From assembly GCA_034927285.1 (NCBI GenBank), contig JAYFQF010000034.1, positions 1 through 64,000 on the forward strand: a stretch of 64,000 bases of DNA. Reading direction: 5' to 3'. Below are positions 17,471 to 26,899 of this stretch, one piece after another. Origin of the DNA: JAYFQF01 sp034927285. Lineage in GTDB: Bacteria > Bacillota > Peptococcia > DRI-13 > UBA5745. Each line of letters starts with the position of its first letter. The first letter of the stretch is position 1. Under the pieces are notes generated by a model. That model worked only from the letters and a program-made list of their open reading frames with translations, made no database searches and was not told where the DNA came from. Position numbers and translations under genes: made by a program.

Positions 17471-17833
17471 ATGTATAAGATTTTAGTCGTGGATGACGCA
17501 GGATTTATGAGGATGATGGTGAAAACCCATCTGAGCAAGGCCGGATACGATACGTTCATCGAGGCTGAAGATGGCCAGAAGGCTGTGGAGGCCTATCAGG
17601 AAAACCGGCCGGATCTGGTCATTATGGACATCACCATGCCTAATTTAAACGGCATCGAGGCACTGCGCCAGATCATGGCTATGGACCCTGCCGCCAAAGT
17701 TGTGATGTGCTCGGCCCTGGGCCAGGAATCCATGGTTATGGAAGCCATTAAGCTGGGAGCCCTGGACTTCATCGTCAAGCCGTTTAAACAGGACCGGATC
17801 ACCGCCACCGTTAACAAGGTGCTCCCATTATAA
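17471..17833 (+). CDS. cheY: Chemotaxis response regulator CheY (120 aa)
   Basis: A single receiver domain. All key residues are present: D8-D9 acidic pocket, phosphoacceptor D53 (LVIMDITMP), S81 and K103 in the VKPF motif. CheY-P carries the signal from CheA (encoded at 29585-31660 on the other strand) to FliM/FliY. The ATG follows TTAGGAGGAGC. Its position directly after fliY is typical. Confidence 0.94.
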   Translation: MYKILVVDDAGFMRMMVKTHLSKAGYDTFIEAEDGQKAVEAYQENRPDLVIMDITMPNLNGIEALRQIMAMDPAAKVVMCSALGQESMVMEAIKLGALDFIVKPFKQDRITATVNKVLPL

Positions 17834-17869
17834 TCCGGCGCATGACCGGGAAGCGGAGGGGGTGGGGAC

Positions 17870-18241
17870 ATGGAAAACTGGCTTGAGGTCCTTTCCATGG
17901 TAGGCACACTGGTGCTGATGCTGGCGGTATTTGCGGGGGCCTATTTTGCCTCCCGCCTGATCGGCAGAAGATACCGGCCCGGAGCTCAGGGAGAAAAGGC
18001 CATCCGGATCCTGGACCGGGCGTCACTGGGCAGGGATCAGTCGCTTTTGCTGGTCAAAACGGCAGGCAGGCTCTTTTTGCTGGGAGCCACGCCCCAGCAT
18101 GTGGAAAAAATCTGTGAACTGGACCCGGAGCAGCTGCCGTCTCTTGAAGCGGCGGAACAAGGTCCCGGGGACTTCCTTTCCGTCATGAGGGAGGCCTGGA
18201 AAACGCGAAGCGGAAAAGCCGGGGGAGGGAAAAAATCATGA
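17870..18241 (+). CDS. fliO: Flagellar biosynthetic protein FliO/FliZ (123 aa)
   Basis: FliO helps assemble the FliP core of the export gate. One N-terminal membrane helix (VLSMVGTLVLMLAVFAGAYF, residues about 6-25) is followed by a small soluble domain with RILDRASLGRDQSLLLVKTA and RLFLLGATPQHVEKI, the FliO signature. The stop overlaps the fliP start (ATGA). A GGAGGGGGTGGG site precedes the ATG. Confidence 0.85.
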   Translation: MENWLEVLSMVGTLVLMLAVFAGAYFASRLIGRRYRPGAQGEKAIRILDRASLGRDQSLLLVKTAGRLFLLGATPQHVEKICELDPEQLPSLEAAEQGPGDFLSVMREAWKTRSGKAGGGKKS

Positions 18242-19050
18242 GTCAGAGTGGGACTGGGGCCTGCCGGCAGGCAAACCCGGACCGGCGCCGCAAAATCCTG
18301 GCCACCGTCCTGATCCTTTTGTCGGTGCTTCTGATCACCTTGCTGTGGGCCAGGCCTCTTATGGCCGCCTCGGTAAATATCGAATTTGATACCGCAGGGG
18401 AAGACGGGGGCCTGGGAACCCTCCAGATGCTGTTTTTGTTCGCTCTCCTGGCGGTAGCGCCTTCCCTTTTGGTGATGATGACCAGCTTCACCCGGATCGT
18501 TATTGTTTTTTCTTTTTTGCGAAACGCCATGGGCCTGCAGCAGACGCCGCCAAACCAGGTGCTGATCGGCCTGGCCCTGTTTTTAAGCCTCTTTATCATG
18601 CAGCCTGTGCTGGCCGATATGAACCAAAACGCTGTCCAACCTTATATAGCGGGAGAGCTAGAGTGGGATGAGACTCTGGAAAACCTCCAGGTCCCGTTGA
18701 AGGAATTTATGCTGAAGCAGACGAAGGCCGACGACCTGAATCTGTTTTTGTCCTTAAAGGGGAATACCGAGGAGATCCAGCAGGTGGACCCGGAAAAGCT
18801 TTTGGGGCTGGGCCTTGAAGTAATCGTTCCCTCCTTTATCACCAGTGAGCTGAAGCGGGCGTTTACCATTGGCTTCCTGCTGTTTTTGCCCTTTTTGGTC
18901 ATCGATATGATCGTCTCCAGCACCCTGATGTCCATGGGAATGGTTATGCTGCCGCCTTCCATGATCTCCATGCCCTTTAAGCTGATGCTTTTTGTGGTGG
19001 TGGACGGTTGGAGCCTGATCATGGAGATGCTGGTAAAAAGTTTTTATTAG
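18238..19050 (+). CDS. fliP: Flagellar export gate protein FliP (270 aa)
   Basis: FliP is the main pore subunit of the export gate. An N-terminal signal-like hydrophobic segment (ILATVLILLSVLLITLLW) is followed by the family core: LLVMMTSFTRIVIVFSFLRN, a NQVLIGLALFLSLFIM helix, and C-terminal FTIGFLLFLPFLVIDMIVSS and MLPPSMISMPFKLMLFVVVD. Length and motifs are normal. It is coupled to fliO by a four-base overlap. Confidence 0.95.
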   Translation: MSQSGTGACRQANPDRRRKILATVLILLSVLLITLLWARPLMAASVNIEFDTAGEDGGLGTLQMLFLFALLAVAPSLLVMMTSFTRIVIVFSFLRNAMGLQQTPPNQVLIGLALFLSLFIMQPVLADMNQNAVQPYIAGELEWDETLENLQVPLKEFMLKQTKADDLNLFLSLKGNTEEIQQVDPEKLLGLGLEVIVPSFITSELKRAFTIGFLLFLPFLVIDMIVSSTLMSMGMVMLPPSMISMPFKLMLFVVVDGWSLIMEMLVKSFY

Positions 19051-19106
19051 GGAAGCGGCCGGGGATAAAAGAGGGTCGCCGCCCCAGGCGGCGGAAAGGA
19101 GAAGAG

Positions 19107-19370
19107 ATGGGCCAGTCGGATGTGCTTTTGGTCTTTCGCGAAACCATATGGTTGATTTTAAAGCTGGCGGGGCCGCTGCTTTTGGTCAGTATCGTCATCG
19201 GTCTTTTGATCGCCATCTTTCAGGCGGCTACCCAGATCAACGAGCAAACCCTGACTTTTGTGCCGAAGATCCTTGCCATCGCCTTCATCCTGATCGTAGC
19301 CGGTTCCTGGATGCTGACCAACCTGACGCAGTTCTTTCACTATCTGATGAACATCATGGCGGGGCTGTAA
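19107..19370 (+). CDS. fliQ: Flagellar export gate protein FliQ (87 aa)
   Basis: FliQ is the small two-helix subunit of the export gate. The protein begins MGQSDVLLVFRETIWLILKL and continues GLLIAIFQAATQINEQTLTF, which matches FliQ closely. The open frame extends upstream to 19008 inside fliP, but the ATG at 19107 has an AAAGGAGAAG site and gives the standard length. fliR begins four bases after the stop. Confidence 0.94.
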   Translation: MGQSDVLLVFRETIWLILKLAGPLLLVSIVIGLLIAIFQAATQINEQTLTFVPKILAIAFILIVAGSWMLTNLTQFFHYLMNIMAGL

Positions 19371-19374
19371 GGCC

Positions 19375-20148
19375 ATGAACCTGACCTTTGTTCTGGACAG
19401 CCTCAATATTTATATCCTGGTATTTTTCCGGGTGGCGGGGATGATCCTTTTTAACCCCCTTTTGTCCCGGCGGAATGTCCCAAGTCAGATCAGAGCGGCT
19501 TTATGCCTTGGACTGACCCTGCTTTTGGCCCCGGGTCTTCTGGATGCGCCGGCCGGGGATCTGACCGGCGGAGCCCTGATCCTGGCCATGGGTAAAGAAC
19601 TGACCCTGGGCCTTTGCGCCGGCGTGGTTTTCCAGTATTTCTACTATCTGATCTTTCTGGCCGGCGACGTCATCGACACAGGCTTCGGCCTTTCCATGGC
19701 CAAGGCCTTCGATCCGGGAACCAGTATCCAGATGTCTTTGTCCGGCAATTTATTTCAGCTGATTTTCATCCTGTACCTGTTTGCCACCAACAGCCATCTG
19801 CTGCTGATCCGGCTCATCGCCTCCTCTTACGACCTGGTAGGCATAGGGGCGGTCCGGATAGGGACGAACCTGGCCCGGTTTATGACCACCCTTTTTGTCT
19901 CGGCCTTCTCCCTGGTGATGCGCCTGGCCCTGCCTTTTCTGGCCGCCTCCTTTGTGCTGGAAATGTCCATGGGCGTTTTGATGAAGCTGATTCCACAGAT
20001 CAATGTGTTTTCCATACATTTTCAGTTCAAGATCATTTTAGGGATCTTTCTGCTTTTCCTGTTTGCCGTACCTACGGCAAATTTTCTGGAGAATTACATG
20101 AACACTTTGTTTGTAAGTATCCAAAACCTCTTTCTGGCAGCCGGCTGA
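19375..20148 (+). CDS. fliR: Flagellar export gate protein FliR (257 aa)
   Basis: FliR completes the FliP-FliQ-FliR gate. The protein is almost entirely hydrophobic with about six membrane helices. The signature FFRVAGMILFNPLLSRRNVP is near residue 18, and GFGLSMAKAFDPGTSIQMSL is in the middle. The ATG lies within the GGGGCTGTAAGGCCATG junction with fliQ. The order fliP-fliQ-fliR-flhB-flhA is the conserved one. Confidence 0.94.
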   Translation: MNLTFVLDSLNIYILVFFRVAGMILFNPLLSRRNVPSQIRAALCLGLTLLLAPGLLDAPAGDLTGGALILAMGKELTLGLCAGVVFQYFYYLIFLAGDVIDTGFGLSMAKAFDPGTSIQMSLSGNLFQLIFILYLFATNSHLLLIRLIASSYDLVGIGAVRIGTNLARFMTTLFVSAFSLVMRLALPFLAASFVLEMSMGVLMKLIPQINVFSIHFQFKIILGIFLLFLFAVPTANFLENYMNTLFVSIQNLFLAAG

Positions 20149-20188
20149 AAGCCGATCCCATAACGCCTGAAAAGGGGGGATGACGGCC

Positions 20189-21250
20189 ATGGCAGGCGAA
20201 AAAACCGAAAAAGCGACCCCAAAGCGAAAACAGGATGAACGGAAAAAGGGCAATGTTTTTACCAGCCGTGAAGTGGTCACCATTTCCTGCCTGCTGGCGG
20301 CCTTTCTTGCCCTGCGTCTTCTGCTGCCGGACAGCCTGGCGGCTTTGCAGGAAATGATGACCAGGTATTTCCTCCTTGGTTCCAGCCAGACGTCGGTGAC
20401 GGAAAAAGACGCGGCGAGATTTTTTCTGGACGGCTGTTTTATGTTTGGCCGGACCGCCCTGCCTTTATTGCTGATCTGCGGCCTCACCGCCGTTGTTGTT
20501 ACCATGGCCCAGACCAAAATGCTGTTTTCCGCCAAAAGTTTTGAATTCAAAGGAGAACGCATCAACCCCTTAAACGGGTTCAGGCGGATGTTTTCCCTGC
20601 GCAGCGTAGTGGAACTGCTGAAGTCCTTAATCAAGATCACCGTTTTGCTCTATCTGATCTACTCGGTAATGAAGACGGAAGTTTTGACCCTGCCGAGGCT
20701 GATGGATATGCCGCCTCTGCAGGCTATGATCCGCACCGGGGAGATCCTCATGAGCATCGTGCTGAAAGCCGGCCTGATCTTCGCCTTTTTAGCCGCCGCC
20801 GATTATTTCTACCAATGGTGGGAGTATGAAAAGAACCTGCGGATGACCAAACAGGAGATCAAGGACGAATATAAACAGACGGAAGGCGATCCCCAGGTCA
20901 AAGGCAAGATCCGTTCCATGCAGCAGCAGCGGGCCCGCCGCCGGATGATGCAGAATGTCCCCTCGGCCGATGTGGTTATCCGGAATCCCACCCACTACGC
21001 GGTAGCCATCTTGTACGATCAGCATAAGCACCGGGCTCCCGTGGTGGTGGCAAAGGGAGTGGACGCCCTAGCTCTCCGGATCGTTAAAGTAGCCGAAGAA
21101 AACGGTGTCTACGTCACTGAGGACAGGCCCCTGGCCCGGGCTCTCTATGAAAATGTGGAGCTGGACCGGGAGGTCCCGGAAAACTACTACCAGGCTATCG
21201 CGCAGGTTCTGGCCTTCGTCTACAGCCTGAGAAAAAAGGATTTGAACTAG
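20189..21250 (+). CDS. flhB: Flagellar export switch protein FlhB (353 aa)
   Basis: FlhB switches export from hook to filament substrates by self-cleavage. The start at 20189 (MAGEKTEKATPKR) is chosen because AAAGGGGGG abuts the upstream ATG at 20180 but is 9 nt from this one. Four membrane helices fill the N-terminal 210 residues. The cytoplasmic domain has the autocleavage motif NPTH in VVIRNPTHYAVAILYD. A separate stand-alone copy of the cytoplasmic domain without this motif is at 33397. Confidence 0.95.
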   Translation: MAGEKTEKATPKRKQDERKKGNVFTSREVVTISCLLAAFLALRLLLPDSLAALQEMMTRYFLLGSSQTSVTEKDAARFFLDGCFMFGRTALPLLLICGLTAVVVTMAQTKMLFSAKSFEFKGERINPLNGFRRMFSLRSVVELLKSLIKITVLLYLIYSVMKTEVLTLPRLMDMPPLQAMIRTGEILMSIVLKAGLIFAFLAAADYFYQWWEYEKNLRMTKQEIKDEYKQTEGDPQVKGKIRSMQQQRARRRMMQNVPSADVVIRNPTHYAVAILYDQHKHRAPVVVAKGVDALALRIVKVAEENGVYVTEDRPLARALYENVELDREVPENYYQAIAQVLAFVYSLRKKDLN

Positions 21251-21251
21251 G

Positions 21252-23309
21252 ATGAACCTGAAGTTTCTGAATAACAGCGTGGCGGTTTTCGTACTGATCA
21301 TCGTGGCCCTCCTGATCGTGCCGCTGGGAACGGGCGTCCTGGACTTCATGTTTATTCTGAACCTGGCCCTTTCCCTGGTGATTCTTCTGACCACCATGTA
21401 TATTAAGGAGCCCCTGGAGTTTTCGATTTTCCCCTCGCTGCTGCTGATCACCACCTTGCTGCGCCTGGGCCTGAATGTTTCTTCCACCCGCTCCATCCTG
21501 ACCAAGGGCGGCTATGCCGGCGAGGTCATTAAAACCTTCGGCGAATTCGTCATCCAGGGCAATGTTTTGGTGGGTCTGGTCATCTTTTTGATTATCGTAC
21601 TGGTGCAGTTTATCGTCATCACCAAAGGCGCCGAGCGGGTGGCGGAGGTTTCCGCCCGTTTTACCCTGGACGCCATGCCCGGTAAGCAGATGGCCATTGA
21701 CGCCGATCTGAGCTCCGGCCTCATCGACGAAACTCAGGCCCGGGAGCGCCGCATAAAGATCCAGCGGGAAGCTGATTTCTTCGGTTCCATGGACGGCGCT
21801 TCCAAGTTTGTCAAAGGGGACGCCATCATTTCCATCGTCATTACCATTATCAACCTTATCGGCGGCATCCTGGTGGGCTTTCTGGGAGGGGAAGGGGATT
21901 TCGCCACGATCATCAGCACCTACAGCACCTCTACGGTAGGCGACGGTCTGATGAGTCAGATACCGGCCCTTCTGATCTCGGTGGCTACCGGCATGATCGT
22001 TACCCGGTCGGCTTCCGAGGCGAATCTGAATAGCGAGGTGATCCGGCAGTTTTCCTCCCAGCCCAGGGTGCTGATCATCGCCGGCGTGGCTATGCCCTTT
22101 CTGTGCCTGATCGGTTTTCCCGTGGCGCAGGTCAGCCTGATGTCCGGCATATTATTGATTTTAGGCGTGATGATTTTACGCAAGGGCCGGGAGACCCTGG
22201 CTTTGGCCGGGGAAGGCCTGCCGGTGACCGAGGAAGTCACCAGCGAGGTCAGCTTCTACAAAAACCTGGACAATGTTTATAATCTCTTAAACGTGGACCC
22301 CATCGGCATCGAAGTAGGCTACAGCCTTCTGCCCTTAGTGGACCAAAGCAGCGGCGGCAATTTCCTGGACCGCATCGTGATGCTGCGCAAGCAGTTTGCC
22401 GATGAGATGGGGATGGTTATCCCGGCGGTGCGCTTAAAAGACAGCGGTCAGCTGAACCCCAATCAATACGAGGTAAAGCTGCGGGGTGAATCGGTGGCCG
22501 TCGGCGAGGTCTTGATCGACCACTATCTGGGCCTGGCGCCGGCGGATCTGCCGGAAAGCGAGGAAGTGGACGGCATTGAGACCGTGGAACCGGCTTTCGG
22601 TATGCCGGCCAAGTGGGTCGGCCAGGACAAAAAAATCAAAGCGGAAATGGCCGGCTATACGCTGATCGACCCCACCTCCGTCATCATCACCCATTTGTCG
22701 GAGCTGATCCGGGCCCATGCCTACGAGCTTCTGACCCGCCAGGAAGTAAAAAAGATGCTGGAAAACCTCAAGAAAAACAGCCAGATCATTGTGGAAGACA
22801 CGGTGCCCGGGCAAGTCCCTTTAAGCGAGCTGCAGAAGGTGCTGAGGAACCTGCTGCGGGAGGGCATCCCCATCCTGGATATGGAGACGATCCTGGAGAC
22901 CCTTTCCGATTACGCTCCCACGGTGAAGGATACCGATATGCTGACGGAATATGTCCGCCAGGCCCTGAAACGGACCATTACCCGGCGCTTTTCCGAAGCC
23001 GGCCAGATGAAGGTGCTGAGCCTGGGCAGCGACGTGGAAAACGCCATCATCAACAGTGTGAAAAAGATCGACGGCGGCGCTTACCTGGCTTTGGAGCCGG
23101 AGGTGATCCAAAAGATCATCACCAATACCACCGAGAAGGTAAACCAGATGAAAAAGCTGGTGCAGGAACCCATTGTTTTGACCTCGCCGGTTGTACGGGT
23201 CTACTATAAGAAGCTTTTGGACCAGTTTTATCCGAATATCACGGTGCTGTCGTTTAACGATATCGACGCCAGCGTGCAGATCCAGTCCCTGGGCAATATC
23301 ACCTTTTAA
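21252..23309 (+). CDS. flhA: Flagellar export protein FlhA (685 aa)
   Basis: FlhA is the nonameric export gate that uses the proton gradient. Eight membrane helices are spread over residues 1-320. The conserved cytoplasmic loop between helices 4 and 5 (RFTLDAMPGKQMAIDADLSS, then EADFFGSMDGASKFVKGDAI) is complete, and the C-terminal chaperone-docking domain follows. In most Bacillota flhF and flhG come next; here fliA follows after 59 bp. Confidence 0.96.
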   Translation: MNLKFLNNSVAVFVLIIVALLIVPLGTGVLDFMFILNLALSLVILLTTMYIKEPLEFSIFPSLLLITTLLRLGLNVSSTRSILTKGGYAGEVIKTFGEFVIQGNVLVGLVIFLIIVLVQFIVITKGAERVAEVSARFTLDAMPGKQMAIDADLSSGLIDETQARERRIKIQREADFFGSMDGASKFVKGDAIISIVITIINLIGGILVGFLGGEGDFATIISTYSTSTVGDGLMSQIPALLISVATGMIVTRSASEANLNSEVIRQFSSQPRVLIIAGVAMPFLCLIGFPVAQVSLMSGILLILGVMILRKGRETLALAGEGLPVTEEVTSEVSFYKNLDNVYNLLNVDPIGIEVGYSLLPLVDQSSGGNFLDRIVMLRKQFADEMGMVIPAVRLKDSGQLNPNQYEVKLRGESVAVGEVLIDHYLGLAPADLPESEEVDGIETVEPAFGMPAKWVGQDKKIKAEMAGYTLIDPTSVIITHLSELIRAHAYELLTRQEVKKMLENLKKNSQIIVEDTVPGQVPLSELQKVLRNLLREGIPILDMETILETLSDYAPTVKDTDMLTEYVRQALKRTITRRFSEAGQMKVLSLGSDVENAIINSVKKIDGGAYLALEPEVIQKIITNTTEKVNQMKKLVQEPIVLTSPVVRVYYKKLLDQFYPNITVLSFNDIDASVQIQSLGNITF

Positions 23310-23368
23310 CCAAAGCTGACGGCCCCGGGGCGGAATGAAATCCGGGAGGGCGAAAGGAGGCGGAAGAA

Positions 23369-24154
23369 ATGGCATACGGCAGACAGGTCATCCGGGAGGT
23401 CCGGGTGGAGGACCCGGAGGCTCTGATGCGCCGGTATAAGGCCAGCGGAGATATCGAACTGCGCAACCAGCTGGTGATGCACTACCTGCAGCATGTAAAT
23501 GTAGCGATCTACAGTATGCGTTCCATTTTGCTGTCTAACGTCCCCTTCGACGATTTTTTTAACCAGGGGATTCTGGCCCTTATCGATTGTATCGAGCGTT
23601 ATGACCCGGAGCGGGGCGCCAGCTTCGATACCTACAGCTACATGGGGATCCGCGGTTCCATCCTCAAATATCTGCGCAAGCAAAACTGGCTGCCCAACCG
23701 GGTATGGGAAGCCAGGAAGAGGATCAGCCAGGTCCAAAAAAAGCTGGAACAAAAGCTGATGCGGGAGCCCAGCGACGCCGAATTGGCCGAAGCTTTGGGG
23801 ATCAGCGAAAAAAAACTGGCCCAGTATATTATGGAAATCTCCGCCGTAGACGCCCTGTCCTTTGAAGAGCTGATGGAGCAGACCCTGGAGGGCGTCCGGA
23901 GAAAGCCGGCCCAGCCCACGGAGCCGGAGGTGGACAGGGGCCTTCTGGAAGAGGAACTGCGCCTGGCCCTGGCCGGAGCCATCGACTCTCTGCCCCCCAA
24001 GCAAAAGCAGATCATTACCCTCTATTACTATGAAAACTTAAATCTCCGGGAGATCGGCCAGGTGCTGAACCTGTCCCAGCAAAGGATCTCCCAGATCCGG
24101 ATGAGCGCCCTGGACCGGCTGCGCAAAACATTGGAGGAGTTCAGGGACAAATAA
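23369..24154 (+). CDS. fliA: RNA polymerase sigma factor for flagellar operon, FliA/sigma-28 (261 aa)
   Basis: This sigma-70-family factor directs late flagellar genes. Region 2 (PFDDFFNQGILALIDCIERY, FDTYSYMGIRGSILKYLRKQ), region 3 (REPSDAELAEALGISEKKLA) and region 4 (LPPKQKQIITLYYYENLNLR, then LSQQRISQIRMSALDRLRK) are all present. Its predicted antagonist FlgM is encoded at 43927. The ribosome binding site is AAAGGAGGCGG. Confidence 0.94.
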   Translation: MAYGRQVIREVRVEDPEALMRRYKASGDIELRNQLVMHYLQHVNVAIYSMRSILLSNVPFDDFFNQGILALIDCIERYDPERGASFDTYSYMGIRGSILKYLRKQNWLPNRVWEARKRISQVQKKLEQKLMREPSDAELAEALGISEKKLAQYIMEISAVDALSFEELMEQTLEGVRRKPAQPTEPEVDRGLLEEELRLALAGAIDSLPPKQKQIITLYYYENLNLREIGQVLNLSQQRISQIRMSALDRLRKTLEEFRDK

Positions 24155-24174
24155 GACCAAGGAGGCGGTCACTT

Positions 24175-24930
24175 ATGTTTTCCGGTTTTTACACCATCGC
24201 GTCGGGGCTCTTGACCCGGCAAAAGGAAATCGACGTTGTGGGAAACAACCTGGTGAATAACCAGACGGCGGGCTACCGGGCGGACCGGCTGATCATTTCC
24301 CCTTTTCAGCAGGAGCTCCTGACCCGTCAGGAAGCTTATGGCAAGCAGGCCCTGGGGCAGGGCAGGACCAGTACCGCGGCGGTGGTGGATGATGTGGTCA
24401 CCCTCTACCATACCGGCAGCATCAAGTCCACCGGCCGGGCTTTGGATCTGGCCATCAACGGCCCGGGTTTTTTCAATATCCAGGGCGAGAACGGCCAGGT
24501 CTATCTTACCAGAAACGGCGGTTTTGATCTGGATGAGGAAGGCTATCTGGCGCTGCCAGGGGTAGGCCGGGTCCTGGGGGACGACGGCCCCATCCAATTG
24601 GGGGGCGAGGAGTTTACCATCGGCTCTGTGGGCGAGATCTATAATGAACGGGCCCGGCGCACCGACGGCATCCGGATCACCGAGCCTCCGGAAAACGTTC
24701 AGCTGCTGAAGCTGGACAACGGGATGTTTCAGTTCCCCGAAGGAGTAAGAGCCCAGCTGGCCGGCGGTTATTCCCTGGTTCCCCAGAGCCTGGAGCTGTC
24801 CAATGTGGATGTAAATCAGGAGCTGACCTACCTGATGGAGGCTCAGCGAGCTTTTCAGGCCTGCAGCTCGGCTTTGCAGATCGCCGATGAGATGAACCGC
24901 AAGGCGGCGTCCCAGATCGCCGCCCTCTGA
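24175..24930 (+). CDS. flgF: Flagellar rod/hook-basal body protein, FlgF (FlhO) type (251 aa)
   Basis: This is a distal or proximal rod component of the FlgF/FlgG family. The N-terminal helix (IASGLLTRQKEIDVVGNNLV) and the C-terminal helix (LELSNVDVNQELTYLMEAQR, AFQACSSALQIADEM) flank a body with GRALDLAINGPGFFNIQG. The tandem pair of such genes after fliA resembles flhO-flhP of Bacillus. Which of the two is FlgF and which FlgG is assigned by order only. Confidence 0.82.
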   Translation: MFSGFYTIASGLLTRQKEIDVVGNNLVNNQTAGYRADRLIISPFQQELLTRQEAYGKQALGQGRTSTAAVVDDVVTLYHTGSIKSTGRALDLAINGPGFFNIQGENGQVYLTRNGGFDLDEEGYLALPGVGRVLGDDGPIQLGGEEFTIGSVGEIYNERARRTDGIRITEPPENVQLLKLDNGMFQFPEGVRAQLAGGYSLVPQSLELSNVDVNQELTYLMEAQRAFQACSSALQIADEMNRKAASQIAAL

Positions 24931-24948
24931 AAAAGGAGAGGATAAAAG

Positions 24949-25680
24949 ATGAAAACAGCCTTTTACTCTGGCGCCAGCGGGCTGACGGCCCAACAAAACG
25001 CCATGGACACCATCGGCAACAATTTAGCCAATATCAATACCGACGGCTATAAAAAACAGGGGGTCTCCTTCGACAGCCTGTTATACAGGGAGATGTACGC
25101 CAATGCCCCCGGCAACCCTTTAAATGGCAGCGGGGTAAAGGCGGTATCCGCCGGGATCGACTTTGGCCAGGGTCTGATCCGGGAGACCGGCGGGGAACTG
25201 GATTTTGCCATTATGGGAGAAGGGCTTTTCGCGGTAAATAACAATGACCAGGTGCAGTACACCCGGGACGGGAATTTCAGCATCAGCCGCAAGGGAAACT
25301 ACGGCTATCTGGTGGCTGCCGACGGCGCTTTTGTCCTGGACAGCCGCAAAAACAAAATAAGGCTGAAGGTGGACAGCTCCACCGGCCAGTTTGATTTAAG
25401 CGAGGCCACCGATAAAGTGGGAGTTTTCCGTTTCGACAATCCCGGCCGCCTGGAACCGGCCTCCGGCAACCGTTACGCCCCTACCCCGGAGTCCGGGGAG
25501 GCGGTGCGGCTGAAGGCCAAGGAATACACCATCCGTTCCGGCTGCCTGGAAGGCTCCGGCACCAATCTGACCGACGAGATGGCAAACCTGATCGCCGCCC
25601 AAAGGGCCTACCAGCTCAGCGCCCGGGTGGTTCAGACCGCGGATGAAAACGAGCAGGTGATAAATAACTTAAGAAGGTAG
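24949..25680 (+). CDS. flgG: Flagellar rod protein, FlgG (FlhP) type (243 aa)
   Basis: The second member of the tandem pair. It starts MKTAFYSGASGLTAQQNAMD and continues TIGNNLANINTDGYKKQGVS, then GELDFAIMGEGLFAVNNNDQ, and ends with the rod helix LTDEMANLIAAQRAYQLSAR. It should form the distal rod. AAAAGGAGAGG precedes the ATG. cheC begins 8 bp after the stop. Confidence 0.85.
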   Translation: MKTAFYSGASGLTAQQNAMDTIGNNLANINTDGYKKQGVSFDSLLYREMYANAPGNPLNGSGVKAVSAGIDFGQGLIRETGGELDFAIMGEGLFAVNNNDQVQYTRDGNFSISRKGNYGYLVAADGAFVLDSRKNKIRLKVDSSTGQFDLSEATDKVGVFRFDNPGRLEPASGNRYAPTPESGEAVRLKAKEYTIRSGCLEGSGTNLTDEMANLIAAQRAYQLSARVVQTADENEQVINNLRR

Positions 25681-25688
25681 GAAAAATC

Positions 25689-26312
25689 ATGGCGCTGAAA
25701 AATTATGGTGACTTAAACGATATGCAGCTGGACGCCCTGCGGGAAATCGGCAATATCGGCTCCGGCAACGCCGCATCCTCCATTTCTCTGATGCTGAACC
25801 GCCAGGTGGATATCGCCGTGCCGGTAGTGCGGATCCTGGACTACCAAGAGGTGGTGGAAAACCTGGGGGGGCCGGAGCAGTTGCTGATCGGCCTGTTATT
25901 ATCTTTGCAGGGCCAGGTCACCGGCATGATCATGTTTCTTCTGCACAAGGACTTTGCTCATCTGGCTTTGAATACCCTCATCGGAGCTGAGTTCGACGAA
26001 ACCAGCCCCTTGGATGAAATGGGCCAGTCGGTGATCCAGGAAATCGGCAATATCATGGCGGCTTCTTATGTGAATGCCATCGCCTCTCTGACCGGCCTGG
26101 AAATCACCATTTCCGTACCCGAGCTTTGTGTGGATATGGCGGGAGCCATTTTAAGCGTTCCGGCGATTTACTACGCCAATATCAGCGACAAGATCATTTA
26201 CATCGAAGATGAGTTCGGTCACGCGGAAAAACGTGCGGCCAGCCATATTCTGCTGATCCCGGAGGTGGACTCCCTCCAGAAAATTATGACGAGCTTGGGG
26301 TTGGATGTATGA
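25689..26312 (+). CDS. cheC: CheY-P phosphatase CheC (207 aa)
   Basis: CheC removes phosphate from CheY and binds CheD in Bacillus-type adaptation. Both phosphatase helices are present: ALREIGNIGSGNAASSISLM (near residue 17) and QEIGNIMAASYVNAIASLTG (near residue 117), each with the E-x2-N pair. The stop overlaps the cheD start by four bases (ATGA), consistent with the known CheC-CheD complex. Confidence 0.94.
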   Translation: MALKNYGDLNDMQLDALREIGNIGSGNAASSISLMLNRQVDIAVPVVRILDYQEVVENLGGPEQLLIGLLLSLQGQVTGMIMFLLHKDFAHLALNTLIGAEFDETSPLDEMGQSVIQEIGNIMAASYVNAIASLTGLEITISVPELCVDMAGAILSVPAIYYANISDKIIYIEDEFGHAEKRAASHILLIPEVDSLQKIMTSLGLDV

Positions 26313-26794
26313 ACCGGACAATTACGGTAGGCATTTCAGATCTGAATGTGGCCAATAACGGCGACATTCTGGTAACCTATGCTTTGGGCTCCTGCGTTGG
26401 AATCTGTCTGTACGACCCCGTCATGAAGGTGGCCGGGCTTTCCCATGTCATGCTGCCTTCCAGCCAGGGCTTTCCTGCCGGCGCCCAGCCTCATAAATTT
26501 GCGGATACGGCCATCGGCATCTTAGTCCGCCAAATGGAACAGCTGGGAGCCCGGCAGGGACGGATGAAGGCCAAGATCGCCGGCGGCGCCCAGATGTTCG
26601 CCGGGATAAACAACTCCTCTTTGGCCAATATCGGACAGAGAAACATCCAGGCGGTAAAAGCCGAGTTGGCCAGGCTGAATATCCCTATTGTGGCTGAGGA
26701 TACCGGCAAAAATTATGGCCGTACCCAATTTTTTCATTCCGCCGACGGCAGCATGCGCATCAAATCCGCCAACCGGGGGGAATGGATGTACTGA
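26309..26794 (+). CDS. cheD: Chemoreceptor glutamine deamidase CheD (161 aa)
   Basis: CheD deamidates receptor glutamines and regulates CheC. The catalytic cysteine C29 (LGSCVGICLYDP) and histidine H46 (GLSHVMLP) are in place, and the IAGGAQMFAG motif follows. It is the last gene of the plus-strand operon. A terminator-like hairpin lies 25 bp downstream. Confidence 0.95.
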   Translation: MNRTITVGISDLNVANNGDILVTYALGSCVGICLYDPVMKVAGLSHVMLPSSQGFPAGAQPHKFADTAIGILVRQMEQLGARQGRMKAKIAGGAQMFAGINNSSLANIGQRNIQAVKAELARLNIPIVAEDTGKNYGRTQFFHSADGSMRIKSANRGEWMY

Positions 26795-26816
26795 TTAAAC
26801 TCTATCTTAGATTCTG

Positions 26817-26857
26817 AAAAAGGCAGACGGCAAATGATGCTGTTTGCCTTTTCCGTT
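26817..26857 (+). terminator. Terminator at the end of the fla operon
   Basis: GGCAAA (26829-26834) pairs with TTTGCC (26843-26848), followed by TTTTCCGTTTTG. An alternative outer pairing is AAAAGGCA/TGCCTTTT. Confidence 0.6.
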
Positions 26858-26899
26858 TTGTTTAGCCGGAGGTTAGCGGCTCATCAAGGATGATGAGTT

